Shown piece after piece: positions 33,927-42,245 of a DNA stretch of 64,000 nucleotides (the stretch's first letter is position 1; the number at the start of each line of letters is the position of its first letter). Source of the DNA: Kaistia hirudinis. Its GTDB lineage: Bacteria > Pseudomonadota > Alphaproteobacteria > Rhizobiales > Kaistiaceae. The notes below the pieces were generated by a model, which was not told the origin of the DNA, ran no database searches, and saw only the letters and a program-made list of their open reading frames with translations. The stretch spans positions 1 to 64,000 of the forward strand of contig NZ_JACIDS010000001.1 of the NCBI RefSeq assembly GCF_014196455.1, in the 5' to 3' direction. Position numbers and translations under genes: made by a program.

Positions 33927-34682
33927 TCATCTCCACCATACGAGCTTGCGGTCCAGCGCGACCAGCACGCCATAGAGCGCGAGGCTGCCGAGCGAGGCGA
34001 CGAACACCGCCGCCCAGACCGTCAGAGAATCGACCTGTGCGGTCGCCTGATAAATGACCTGCCCGATCCCGCTATAGGCACCCATCATCTCCGCCACGAT
34101 GACGGCGATCGTGCTGCGGGCCAGACCGACGCGAAGGCCGGTGACCAGCGCCGGCATGCCGGCAGGCAATTGCAGGCGCCACAATATGCCGAGTCGGCTG
34201 GCGCCGAAGGAGCGCAGCAGATTGATCGATTCGGCCTCGGGGCGCTTCAAGCCGGACAGCAGGTTGAGCAGCACGACGAAGACGACGGCGAGCGCGCCGA
34301 TCGCGATCTTGGAGCTCATGCCGAGGCCGAACCAGAGCAGCACCAGCGGCACGAAGGCGATCGACGGCACCGCATTGATGACCATGGCGAGCGGCATCAG
34401 CATTACCTCCAGCACCGGCAGGAGGATCATGGCGACGGCGAGCAGAATTCCGAGGACCGATCCGATCAGGAAGCCGCCGACGGCCTCGACCAGCGTGACA
34501 TAGAGTTCGCCGCCGAAGAAGCCGATGCGGCCGAGAGCGGTCGCGAGGATCTCCGCCGGCTTCGGCAGGATATAGGCGGGGACGTCGAGCGCCGTGGTCC
34601 CGAACTGCCACAGGAGCAGCAGGGCCAGCAGGGCGGCCGCGACGGGGAGGGCGCTGCGAAGCGCGTTCAATCCGGACGCCAC
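33927..34682 (-). CDS. ABC transporter permease (SsuC/ThiX type)
   Basis: A 251-residue membrane protein with about six helices and the coupling loop LLRSFGASRLGILWRLQLPAG (about residue 165). It starts with GTG at 34682, supported by GGAGG about eight bases upstream; the long open reading beyond it has no similarity. It overlaps the end of the preceding permease gene by 16 bases. With that gene it forms a heterodimeric channel, in contrast to the single fused permease at 6930-8483. Confidence 0.88.
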   Translation of the reverse strand: MASGLNALRSALPVAAALLALLLLWQFGTTALDVPAYILPKPAEILATALGRIGFFGGELYVTLVEAVGGFLIGSVLGILLAVAMILLPVLEVMLMPLAMVINAVPSIAFVPLVLLWFGLGMSSKIAIGALAVVFVVLLNLLSGLKRPEAESINLLRSFGASRLGILWRLQLPAGMPALVTGLRVGLARSTIAVIVAEMMGAYSGIGQVIYQATAQVDSLTVWAAVFVASLGSLALYGVLVALDRKLVWWR

Positions 34683-35416
34683 CAGACAAACCTCCGTTCG
34701 AGAAGGGCGAGGGCGCCATAAAGCAGCGTGCCGAGCGCGCCGCAGGCGATGATGAGGACCCAGACACGCGGGATCAGCTCGAAATAGAGCGCCTGCAACA
34801 GCATCACGCCGAGGCCGACCGTATCGCCGAACCATTCGCCGACGACGGCGCCGGCAAGGCTGAGCGCCACGGCGAGCTTCATGCCGATCAGGATGTTCGG
34901 CGCGGCGGTCGGCAGCAGCAGCTTGCGAAACAGCGTCAGCCGCGAGGCGCCGAAGCTTTTCATCAGCGCGATGCGCTGCGGATCGGCCTGTTCGAGCCCG
35001 CGCAACGTGTTCACGGCGACGGGGAAGAAGGCGAGATAGAGCGCGATCACGACCTTGGCCAAAATCGTATTGCCGAACCAGATCACGACGATCGCGCCGA
35101 AGGCGATGACCGGAACGGTCTGCAGCGCGACGAAGATCGGGAAAAAGGCGCGTTCGAGCGTCTTGGATGCGGCGAAGGCGATCCCGAAGGTGATGCCGAG
35201 CAGCGAGCCGGCGAGGAAGCCGAGCACGGTTTCAACCAGCGTGCGCCAGAAGCCGGCCGCGAGATCGGGCCAGACCGAGACGCCGTCCGCGATCACGGCC
35301 GGGAGCGGCGGCAGATAGCGCGGCGGGATGGAGAAGAGCGGCACGCAGACGAGCCACAGCGCCGCGACGATCAGCACCGCGGCATAGGGCGAGCGGACGG
35401 CGGACTGAAGGCTCAT
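34667..35416 (-). CDS. ABC transporter permease (SsuC/ThiX type)
   Basis: A 249-residue inner-membrane permease, about six helices, with the coupling loop LMKSFGASRLTLFRKLLLPTA (about residue 155) and the usual VVGEWFG segment after it. The ATG at 35416 overlaps the ATP-binding gene stop as ATGA. It closely resembles its downstream neighbour, so the pair probably arose by duplication and works as a heterodimer. Confidence 0.88.
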   Translation of the reverse strand: MSLQSAVRSPYAAVLIVAALWLVCVPLFSIPPRYLPPLPAVIADGVSVWPDLAAGFWRTLVETVLGFLAGSLLGITFGIAFAASKTLERAFFPIFVALQTVPVIAFGAIVVIWFGNTILAKVVIALYLAFFPVAVNTLRGLEQADPQRIALMKSFGASRLTLFRKLLLPTAAPNILIGMKLAVALSLAGAVVGEWFGDTVGLGVMLLQALYFELIPRVWVLIIACGALGTLLYGALALLERRFVWWRPD

Positions 35417-36258
35417 GGGCGCATCGTCGCGCTGGCGAAGGTCTTCAGGCTCTCTTCCTCGACGACGGCGAGGAGCTTCTTCTTCACTTCCATGAATTCC
35501 GGTGTCGTCACCACGGAGACGTCGCGCGGGCGCGGCAGCGTGATGGTTTCCTGGCACTTGATGGTACCGGGACGCGCCGTCATGACAACGACCTTGTCGC
35601 CGAGGAAGATCGCCTCGTCGATGTCATGGGTGATGAAGAGCACGGTGCGGCGGTGCTTCTCCCAGATGTCGAGCAGCCAGCGCTGCATCATGGAGCGCGT
35701 CAAAGCGTCCAGTGCGCCGAAGGGCTCGTCGAGCAGGATCAGGTCGCGCTCGAACAGGAAGGTGCGCATCAGCGCGACGCGCTGGCGCATGCCGCCGGAC
35801 AATTGATGCGGATAGTGCTGCTCGAAGCCCTTGAGCCCGAATTCGGGGAACAGCGCCTCGGCCTTCTGCCGGGCGAGCCGCTTCGGCATGCCTTCGACTT
35901 CCAGCGCGAGCGTCGCGTTGTCGAGCACGGTGCGCCAGGGAAAGAGCAGGTCGCGCTGCGGCATGAACGAGACCTTGCCGAGCAGCGCGCCATCCTGCTG
36001 GGCCTTGCCCTTGACGAGGATCGAGCCGTCGGAATCCGACGGCAGCAGGCCGGCGATCATGTTGAAGAGCGTGGACTTGCCGCAGCCCGACGGCCCGATC
36101 AGCGTGACGAACTCGCCCGGCTGGATGGCGAGATCGACATTGCGGACGGCGACCGTCTGCTTGTCGCCTTCGCCGAAGCGCTTCCAGACATTGACCAGTT
36201 CCATATAGGGCTGCCCGGGCATCGTGGCCCCGGCCTGAGCTTGCGCCAGATCGGCCAT
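35413..36258 (-). CDS. ABC transporter ATP-binding protein (SsuB/TauB type)
   Basis: A 281-residue ATPase. Motifs: Walker A GPSGCGKST (about residue 57), Q-loop SFMPQRDLLFPWRTV, signature LSGGMRQRVAL, Walker B LILLDEPFGALD, and switch FITHDIDEA. GGAG five bases before the ATG at 36258 fixes the start. It is encoded 110 bases after the binding protein and before two permeases, forming a complete importer of the NMT1/THI5 class. Confidence 0.92.
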   Translation of the reverse strand: MADLAQAQAGATMPGQPYMELVNVWKRFGEGDKQTVAVRNVDLAIQPGEFVTLIGPSGCGKSTLFNMIAGLLPSDSDGSILVKGKAQQDGALLGKVSFMPQRDLLFPWRTVLDNATLALEVEGMPKRLARQKAEALFPEFGLKGFEQHYPHQLSGGMRQRVALMRTFLFERDLILLDEPFGALDALTRSMMQRWLLDIWEKHRRTVLFITHDIDEAIFLGDKVVVMTARPGTIKCQETITLPRPRDVSVVTTPEFMEVKKKLLAVVEEESLKTFASATMRP

Positions 36259-36368
36259 CCGCTCTCCTCGCTTGCTGCAACTTTGCTTCGCGACCGAACT
36301 CGGCGACCCGCCGCGATCGTCTGCGGTGGGTCGCCGGCTTTTCGGCCGCTGTGGGGCTTGGCCGAAAA

Positions 36369-37376
36369 CTACATCTTCTTGTCTTCGGCCGGGACCTTCG
36401 CCCAGAACGAGGTGTCGAAAGCTCCCTTGATGTCGACGGGCGTCTTCATCGCGCCGAACTTGATCAGATCGTCCTGCACCTTGCCGATCGAGACGAGGTC
36501 GATCGCGCCGAGGCCTTCGGACGTGCCGAGCTTGGCCACCATCAGACGCTCGATCTCGTTGAGCATCAGCTCCTGATGCTTGCGCTCGAGGCCGGGGCCC
36601 GACGCCATGACGATGTCGACGGCTTCGTCCTTGTGCTCAAATGCGTATTTCCAGCCCTTGAGCGTCGCGTTCAGGAAGGCCTGAACCTGCTCGGGCTTCT
36701 CGGCGATCATCTTCTCGGAGGTGACGATCGCGTCCTGCTGCGTGGTCACGCCGGAATCGTCGGGCATGAACAGCTTGATGTTGTCGATGCCCTGCTCCTT
36801 CAGCGTGTTCAGCTCGTTGTAGAGCGTGACCGTCGCGACATCGAACTGCTTGTCGATGAAGGGCTGCATGGAGAAGGGCTGCGAGACGATGTTGACGTCG
36901 GCCTGCGGCACGCCTTCGGCGGCGAGGACGGAATAGAGCGTGTATTGCGGGCCGACCATCCAGGTCGCGACCTTCTTGCCCTTGAAGTCCTTGACCGAAT
37001 TGATGCCGGATTCGGTGTAGGCGACATAGGCGAAGGGCGTCATCTGCTGCGACATGGCGATCGCCTTGAGCGGCAGCTTCTTCTCGCGCGAATAGAGCAC
37101 GCCCTCGGTGCCGGAGGCGACGCCGAACGTGTCGGCGCCGGAGGCGACAAGCGTCTCGACATTGATGTTGGGGCCGCCCGGATTGACCGTGACGTCGAGC
37201 CCGGCGTCCTTGTAGAAGCCCTTGGCCTTGGCAACATAGACGCCGGCGAACTGCGCCTGCGGCAGCCATTTGAGGCGAACGGAAACCGGTTCGGCAGCGC
37301 CGGCAGGCGCTGTCGCAGACAATGCGGCTGCCACGGCGAAGAGGCCTGCGGCGAGTCCATGCTTGAAGAACGTCAT
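36369..37376 (-). CDS. ABC transporter substrate-binding protein, NMT1/THI5 family, secreted
   Basis: A 335-residue periplasmic protein with a Sec signal peptide (MTFFKHGLAAGLFAVAAALS, cleavage likely after the APAGAA region near residue 27). The mature part starts VRLKWLPQAQFAGVYVAKAKG and later has FSMQPFIDKQFDVATVTLYNEL, motifs of ThiY-type pyrimidine-precursor binders. The same motifs appear in the signal-less protein at 47498-48427. GGAG eight bases before the ATG at 37376 supports the start. A sigma-54-like promoter and a GntR-type motif are directly upstream. Confidence 0.9.
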   Translation of the reverse strand: MTFFKHGLAAGLFAVAAALSATAPAGAAEPVSVRLKWLPQAQFAGVYVAKAKGFYKDAGLDVTVNPGGPNINVETLVASGADTFGVASGTEGVLYSREKKLPLKAIAMSQQMTPFAYVAYTESGINSVKDFKGKKVATWMVGPQYTLYSVLAAEGVPQADVNIVSQPFSMQPFIDKQFDVATVTLYNELNTLKEQGIDNIKLFMPDDSGVTTQQDAIVTSEKMIAEKPEQVQAFLNATLKGWKYAFEHKDEAVDIVMASGPGLERKHQELMLNEIERLMVAKLGTSEGLGAIDLVSIGKVQDDLIKFGAMKTPVDIKGAFDTSFWAKVPAEDKKM

Positions 37377-37394
37377 GTCCGACACTCCGATTGG

Positions 37395-37429
37395 TGTATG
37401 CAGAAAACGCTCAGCAATATGCATGCCAG
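37395..37429 (-). promoter_or_regulatory. Sigma-54 (RpoN) type promoter with GntR-type motif for the ABC importer
   Basis: Minus-strand CTGGCATG, four bases, TTGCT (37413-37429) matches the sigma-54 consensus with one change and has exactly ten bases between the GG and GC. Transcription would begin near 37403, where TGTATGCAG (37395-37403) lies, so a GntR-type protein could block it. The leader to the ATG at 37376 would be about 27 bases. Confidence 0.65.
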
Positions 37430-37571
37430 ACGGTCGGCAACGCTTGGAACGGTCGATCCCTCTATAAGGACTCCGCCGATCGATAGCCTTGAGCCCGTCT
37501 CGCGTGGAACGCACCGCTTCTGGGCGGTCGCCGCTCACATTATGGGCACTGAATATCCAGAATGTCATTTA

Positions 37572-37580
37572 TTGTATACG
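37572..37580. promoter_or_regulatory. GntR-type motif upstream of the ten-gene operon
   Basis: TTGTATACG lies 47 bases before the amidase ATG, in an AT-richer patch. It is the plus-strand version of the motif found in front of the GntR gene (GGTATACAA). No clear -35/-10 pair could be assigned for this operon; TATAAG at 37463-37468 is the best -10-like hexamer but lacks a -35. Confidence 0.45.
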
Positions 37581-37627
37581 CGGAACGGGCGGCGGGGACT
37601 CGCGGCCGATCGAAGCCGGATGAAGAC

Positions 37628-39028
37628 ATGACCGAGCAGGATCTCTGGGCAGCGGAATTCACGGATCTGGCGCCGCGTCTCGACAGCGGCGAGGTGACCT
37701 CCGTTGCGTTGACGCACCTCATGATCGACCGGGTCGCCCGCTATGATGACGGCCTGCATTCCTATGTGGCGATCGAGCCCGAACAGGCGCTCGCCGAGGC
37801 GGCGCGGGCCGATGCGGAAATCGCCGCAGGCCTCCGTAGAAGCCCGGTGCACGGCATCCCGGTCGCCGTGAAGGACGTCTTCTTCACGACCGACATCAAG
37901 ACCGGCCTCGGCTCGTCGATCTTCGAGGACTGGCAGGCCCCGCACGAATCGACCCCGACGCAGCGCCTGCGCGATGCCGGCGCGATCATGCTCGGCAAGC
38001 TGACGGCGACCGAGGGCGTCTACGCGCAGCACCATCCGACGATCACCGAGCCGATCAATCCGTTCGGCGATGCGCATTGGACGGGCAATTCGTCGAGCGG
38101 CTCCGGCGTCGCCGTCACGTCGGGCCTCGCCTATGGCTCGCTCGGCACCGATACGGGCGGCTCGATCCGCCTTCCGTCGGCCTGCTGCGGGCTGACGGGG
38201 ATCAAGCCGACATGGGGCCGCGTTTCGCGGCATGGCGTCTTCCCGCTGGCCGAATCGCTCGATCATGTCGGGCCGATGGCGCGTTCGGCGCGGGATGCGG
38301 CGGCGCTGCTCGGCGTCATCGCCGGGCCCGACCCGAACGATCCCACCGCCGCGCCGGTCGCCGTGCCGGATTATCTCGCCGAGATCGAGGGCGGTGTCGC
38401 CGGCCTCACGATCGGCATCGACTGGGCCTTCATGCGGTCCAGGGCGGACGACGAGGTTCTCGCCGCGATCGCCGGTGTCGTCGAGGTCATGCAGCAGCTC
38501 GGCGCCCGCTTCGTCGATGTGAGCTTCCCGGATGTGCGCGCCATTCTCTATGGCTGGCACACGCAATGCGCGATCGAGGCGGCGATCGCCCATCGCGACA
38601 GCTTCCCGTCACGGCGCGCCGAATATGGCGAACGGCTCGCGGCACTGCTCGATTTCGGCAGCCAGGTGACGGCTTTCGAACTCGCCGAGGCGCTGAAATC
38701 CCGGCGCGAATTCAATGGCGCGGTCGCGCTGATGTTCGAGCCGATCGACCTGCTTCTGGTGCCTACTCTGCCCGTTGCCGGGCCGACGCTCGCCTATATG
38801 AGCACGCTCGGACCCGATCCGGATGGGATTCTCGCCGTGGGGCCGTTCAATGCGCCCTTCGATGTGTGCGGCTATCCGACGATCACGGTTCCCTGTGCGA
38901 AAAGCAGCCAAGGCATTCCCGTTGCCGCGCAATTCGTCGGCAGGCCGTTCGCCGAGGCGCTGATCTGCCGTGTCGCCCATGCCTATCAGACGGTGACGGA
39001 CTGGCATCGCCGCCGTCCGGTGCTTTGA
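37628..39028 (+). CDS. Amidase signature family hydrolase
   Basis: A 466-residue amidase. Catalytic elements: lysine in VAVKDVFF (about residue 80), cis-serine in NSSSGSGVAVTSG (about 158) and nucleophile serine in GTDTGGSIRLPSACCG (about 180). The usual GGSSSGS is GNSSSGS here. It hydrolyses an unknown amide. GGATGAAG before the ATG at 37628 supports this start over the upstream in-frame ATG at 37562, which lies next to the GntR-type motif. It is the first gene of a ten-gene operon, 11 bases before the cupin gene. Confidence 0.9.
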   Translation: MTEQDLWAAEFTDLAPRLDSGEVTSVALTHLMIDRVARYDDGLHSYVAIEPEQALAEAARADAEIAAGLRRSPVHGIPVAVKDVFFTTDIKTGLGSSIFEDWQAPHESTPTQRLRDAGAIMLGKLTATEGVYAQHHPTITEPINPFGDAHWTGNSSSGSGVAVTSGLAYGSLGTDTGGSIRLPSACCGLTGIKPTWGRVSRHGVFPLAESLDHVGPMARSARDAAALLGVIAGPDPNDPTAAPVAVPDYLAEIEGGVAGLTIGIDWAFMRSRADDEVLAAIAGVVEVMQQLGARFVDVSFPDVRAILYGWHTQCAIEAAIAHRDSFPSRRAEYGERLAALLDFGSQVTAFELAEALKSRREFNGAVALMFEPIDLLLVPTLPVAGPTLAYMSTLGPDPDGILAVGPFNAPFDVCGYPTITVPCAKSSQGIPVAAQFVGRPFAEALICRVAHAYQTVTDWHRRRPVL

Positions 39029-39039
39029 GGAGAGATCCG

Positions 39040-39996
39040 ATGTCGAGCCAACCCGCCCCGAAGCCGGCCGCGATCGACATGGCGGACATGCCGGTCCAAC
39101 TCCCTTCGGCGCCGGCCGGCGCCGCCGAGGCCCGTGCGCGCTTCTTCAATTCCGGCAATGCGTTCAACGTGAAGCTGCCGCCCGTGCCGGCGACGCGCTT
39201 CCTCGACGAGCCTGAGCGTGCGCTTGGGTCCGGCGTGACCGCCTTTCATCCCTGCGACCAGTCGGCGGCAATCGACTCGTCCTTTCCGGCGACGACGCCG
39301 CTCATGCTGGCGCGCTACGCCTCGATCGCGCCGGGTGATACGCTCACTGCCGATTTCCGGGCGACCGGCGCGATCTGGTACGTGATCCGCGGCTCCGGCT
39401 CGGTGACGACGGGTGATGAACGCTTCGTCTTCGGTCCCGGTGATGTCTTCCTGACGCCGGGCGGCGTGTCCACGGCGCTCTCCGCTGGCGACGGCGGCGC
39501 GGTGCTCTGGGTCGTGACCAACGAACCGCAGCTCGCCTTCGATTCGCTCCGTCCGGCGGAACCGGCCGCGGCGCCCGTCGATGCCGTGCACTATCCGGCG
39601 GCCGAGATCGCGGCGCAGCTGCAAAAGGTCGTCGAGGCGTCGCAGAACGCCACCACGTCCGGCATCGCGCTCATCTTCTCCTCCGACCGGCAGGAGGCGG
39701 CCCGCAACATCCTGCCGACGCTGACCCTGTCGCTGAACACGGTTCCGGCCGGCGAGCAGCAGCGCGCGCACCGGCACAATTCGGCGGCGATCACGCTGAT
39801 CCTCAAGGGCGATCATTGCTATTCGATGGTCGGCGGCCAGCGTTGCGACTGGTCGCCCTATGCGACGCTGGTGACGCCGGCGACCGAGCCGCATTCGCAT
39901 CACAATGACAGCGGCGAACGTGCCATGTTCCTGATCGTTCAGGATGGCGGCCTCCATTATCACGCCCGTACCATGGGCTTTGCATTTCTGGATTGA
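39040..39996 (+). CDS. Bicupin protein, gentisate dioxygenase-like
   Basis: A 318-residue protein with two cupin domains. The first covers GAIWYVIRGSGSVTTGDERFVFGPGDVF (about residues 110-140) and lacks a clear metal-binding HxH set. The second has QQRAHRHNSAAITLILKGD and EPHSHHNDSGERAMFLI (about 240-305), with histidines positioned to bind iron. The layout resembles gentisate 1,2-dioxygenase and related ring-cleaving bicupins, but an isomerase or sensor role is possible. GAGGAG precedes the ATG. It lies between amidase and nucleoside hydrolase genes. Confidence 0.78.
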   Translation: MSSQPAPKPAAIDMADMPVQLPSAPAGAAEARARFFNSGNAFNVKLPPVPATRFLDEPERALGSGVTAFHPCDQSAAIDSSFPATTPLMLARYASIAPGDTLTADFRATGAIWYVIRGSGSVTTGDERFVFGPGDVFLTPGGVSTALSAGDGGAVLWVVTNEPQLAFDSLRPAEPAAAPVDAVHYPAAEIAAQLQKVVEASQNATTSGIALIFSSDRQEAARNILPTLTLSLNTVPAGEQQRAHRHNSAAITLILKGDHCYSMVGGQRCDWSPYATLVTPATEPHSHHNDSGERAMFLIVQDGGLHYHARTMGFAFLD

Positions 39997-40002
39997 GCGA
40001 CC

Positions 40003-40947
40003 GTGACCACGCGACTGATCATCGACACCGATACCGCCGGCGACGACTGCTTCTCGCTGCTGCTCGGCCTCCTGCATCCCAATGCCAGCCTTGAGGCGGT
40101 GACGATCTGCAATGGCAATGTCGCCTTCGACCTGCAGGTCGAGAACGCGCTGCACACGATCGAGGTCGCGGGGCGGGGCGGGGAGGTGCCGGTCTATCTC
40201 GGCAGCGCCCGCCCGCTGATGGGCCGCTGGCGCGCCGCGAGCTATCACGGCTCCAACGGCATGAGCGAGATGGTGTTCGAGAAGGCGAAGCAGCGCCCCG
40301 AGGCGAAGCACGCCATCGACGCCATCATCGACCTCGTCATGGCCAATCCCGGCGAGATATCGATCATCGCGCAGGCGCCGCTGACCAATATCGCGCTCGC
40401 CTATTTGAAGGAGCCGCGCATCGCCAAGGCGCTGAAGCAGCTCTGGATCATGGGCGGCACCGACAATGCGGTCGGCAATGTCACCCCCGCGGCCGAGTTC
40501 AATTTCTACGTCGATCCCGAGGCGGCGAAGATCGTGCTGGAAGCCGGCTTCAACGTCACGCTCTCGACCTGGACGCTGACGCTCTCCTCCGGCTTCTTCC
40601 ATGCCGACACGATCGAGCGGATCGCCGGTCTCGGCACGAAGCTGTCGCAATTCTACATGGACGTGTCGCAGACGCCGATGAAGACGGCGAAAGAGCGCTA
40701 TGGCGCGATCATGAACACGCATCCGGATTCGCTGACCACCGCCATGGCGATCGACGAGGATTTGATCCTCGAAAGCGCCGAGGTGGTCGTCGAGATGGAG
40801 GTCGGGGGCGAGACGACCCGCGGCTTCTCCGCCGTCTATCCGGCCGGCATGGTCGAGGGCTGGGAGAAGAAGACGCCCAATGCCCGCATCGTGCGCAAGG
40901 CCGACACGGCCGGCTTCGCCGACATGCTGATTTCGGTGCTCAAATGA
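40003..40947 (+). CDS. Inosine-uridine-type nucleoside hydrolase (second copy type)
   Basis: A 314-residue nucleoside hydrolase starting with GTG. The calcium site is IIDTDTAGDDCFSL (about residues 6-19), where the usual DPGxDD is DTAGDD; the WIMGGTDNAVGNVTPAAEFNFYVDP segment (about 145-170) is typical. It splits a riboside into base and ribose. It is clearly distinct from the hydrolase at 1974-2933, so the two may take different nucleosides. It overlaps the LLM monooxygenase start by four bases. Confidence 0.88.
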   Translation: MTTRLIIDTDTAGDDCFSLLLGLLHPNASLEAVTICNGNVAFDLQVENALHTIEVAGRGGEVPVYLGSARPLMGRWRAASYHGSNGMSEMVFEKAKQRPEAKHAIDAIIDLVMANPGEISIIAQAPLTNIALAYLKEPRIAKALKQLWIMGGTDNAVGNVTPAAEFNFYVDPEAAKIVLEAGFNVTLSTWTLTLSSGFFHADTIERIAGLGTKLSQFYMDVSQTPMKTAKERYGAIMNTHPDSLTTAMAIDEDLILESAEVVVEMEVGGETTRGFSAVYPAGMVEGWEKKTPNARIVRKADTAGFADMLISVLK

Positions 40948-42245
40948 CCAAGCGACAGATTCATCTCGGCCTGTTCATCCTCGGAACGGGCAGCCATATC
41001 GCTGGCTGGCGCTATCCCGGCGCCTTCGACAGTTTTCAGGACTTGAGCCAGATCCAGGAGATCGGGCGGATCGCCGAGCGCGGCAAGTTCGACCTGATCT
41101 TCATGGGCGACAATCTCTATGCCGACCCGGCCGCGCATCCCTCCTATACGGCCCGGCTCGAGCCGCTCACCATGCTCTCGGCGCTCTCGGTCACGACCAA
41201 GCATATCGGCCTCGGCGCGACCGCGTCGACGACCTATGGCGACCCCTTCAGCACGGCGCGCGCCTTCGCCTCGCTCGATCATATCTCGAATGGTCGCGCC
41301 GCCTGGAACGCGGTGACGACGTCGAACGCGGTGACCGGCGCCAATTTCGGCCGCGCGCATCCGGACCATGCGCTCCGCTACGAGATCGCCGAGGAGTTCG
41401 TCGGCGTCGTGAAGCAGCTCTGGGATTGCTGGGACGACGACGCCATCGTCGCGGACCGCGCGAGCGGGCTCTATATCGATCCCGCCAAGGTCCATGCGCT
41501 GAACCATGACGGCAAATGGTTCCAGGTGAAGGGGCCGCTCAATATCGGCCGCTCGCCGCAGGGCCAGCCGATCGTGCTGCAGGCCGGTGGCTCGGCGCCC
41601 GGCCAGCGCCTCGCGGCCCGCACCGCCGATGTCGTCTTCTCCGTCGTGCAGGATTTCGACGAAGCGCAGAAGCAATATGCGTCGTTCAAGGCTCTGCTGC
41701 CCGAATTCGGCCGGCAGGCCGAGCATGTCACCGTCCTGCCCGGCGTGATGCCGGTCGTCGGTCGCACCGACCGCGAGGCCTTCGACAAGCTGAAGACGTT
41801 GCAAAGCTTCGTTTCGTCGACGAACGCGGTCGCGATGCTCTCCGACCGCTTCGGCAAGGATATGAGCGTCTATGATCTCGACGGCCCGATCCCGGACGAT
41901 CTGAAGCCGTCCGACGCCTATCATGCCTTTGCTAGCGTCATGCTGGCCAAGGCGCGGCGCGAGAACATGACGCTGCGCGATCTCTACAATCTGACTGCCG
42001 CGGCGCGCGGGCACTGGGTCCTGTGCGGCTCGGCCGAGACCGTCGCCGATACGCTGCAGCACTGGTTCGAGAACGGCGCCGCCGACGGCTTCAACATCAT
42101 GCCTCCCTATTTCCCGGGCGGTTTCGACGATTTCGTCGATCTGGTCGTGCCGATCCTGCAGGAGCGCGGCCTGTTTCGCGCCGATTATGAGGGCACGACG
42201 CTCCGCGATCATCTCGGCCTCGCCCGTCCGGAGCCGAAGCGATGA
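40944..42245 (+). CDS. LLM-class flavin-dependent monooxygenase (NtaA/SnaA/DszA/DmoA type)
   Basis: A 433-residue luciferase-like monooxygenase. IHLGLFILGTGSHIAGWRYPGA at the start, FDLIFMGDNLYAD, the GLGATASTTYGDPF segment (about residue 93) and GRAAWNAVTTSN followed by NFG (about 117) are hallmarks of the nitrilotriacetate / dibenzothiophene-sulfone group. Such enzymes oxygenate C-N or C-S bonds with FMNH2 supplied by a reductase. No reductase gene is in this operon; the HpaC-like one at 22603-23109 could serve. Overlaps of four bases on both sides show tight coupling. Confidence 0.9.
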   Translation: MTKRQIHLGLFILGTGSHIAGWRYPGAFDSFQDLSQIQEIGRIAERGKFDLIFMGDNLYADPAAHPSYTARLEPLTMLSALSVTTKHIGLGATASTTYGDPFSTARAFASLDHISNGRAAWNAVTTSNAVTGANFGRAHPDHALRYEIAEEFVGVVKQLWDCWDDDAIVADRASGLYIDPAKVHALNHDGKWFQVKGPLNIGRSPQGQPIVLQAGGSAPGQRLAARTADVVFSVVQDFDEAQKQYASFKALLPEFGRQAEHVTVLPGVMPVVGRTDREAFDKLKTLQSFVSSTNAVAMLSDRFGKDMSVYDLDGPIPDDLKPSDAYHAFASVMLAKARRENMTLRDLYNLTAAARGHWVLCGSAETVADTLQHWFENGAADGFNIMPPYFPGGFDDFVDLVVPILQERGLFRADYEGTTLRDHLGLARPEPKR

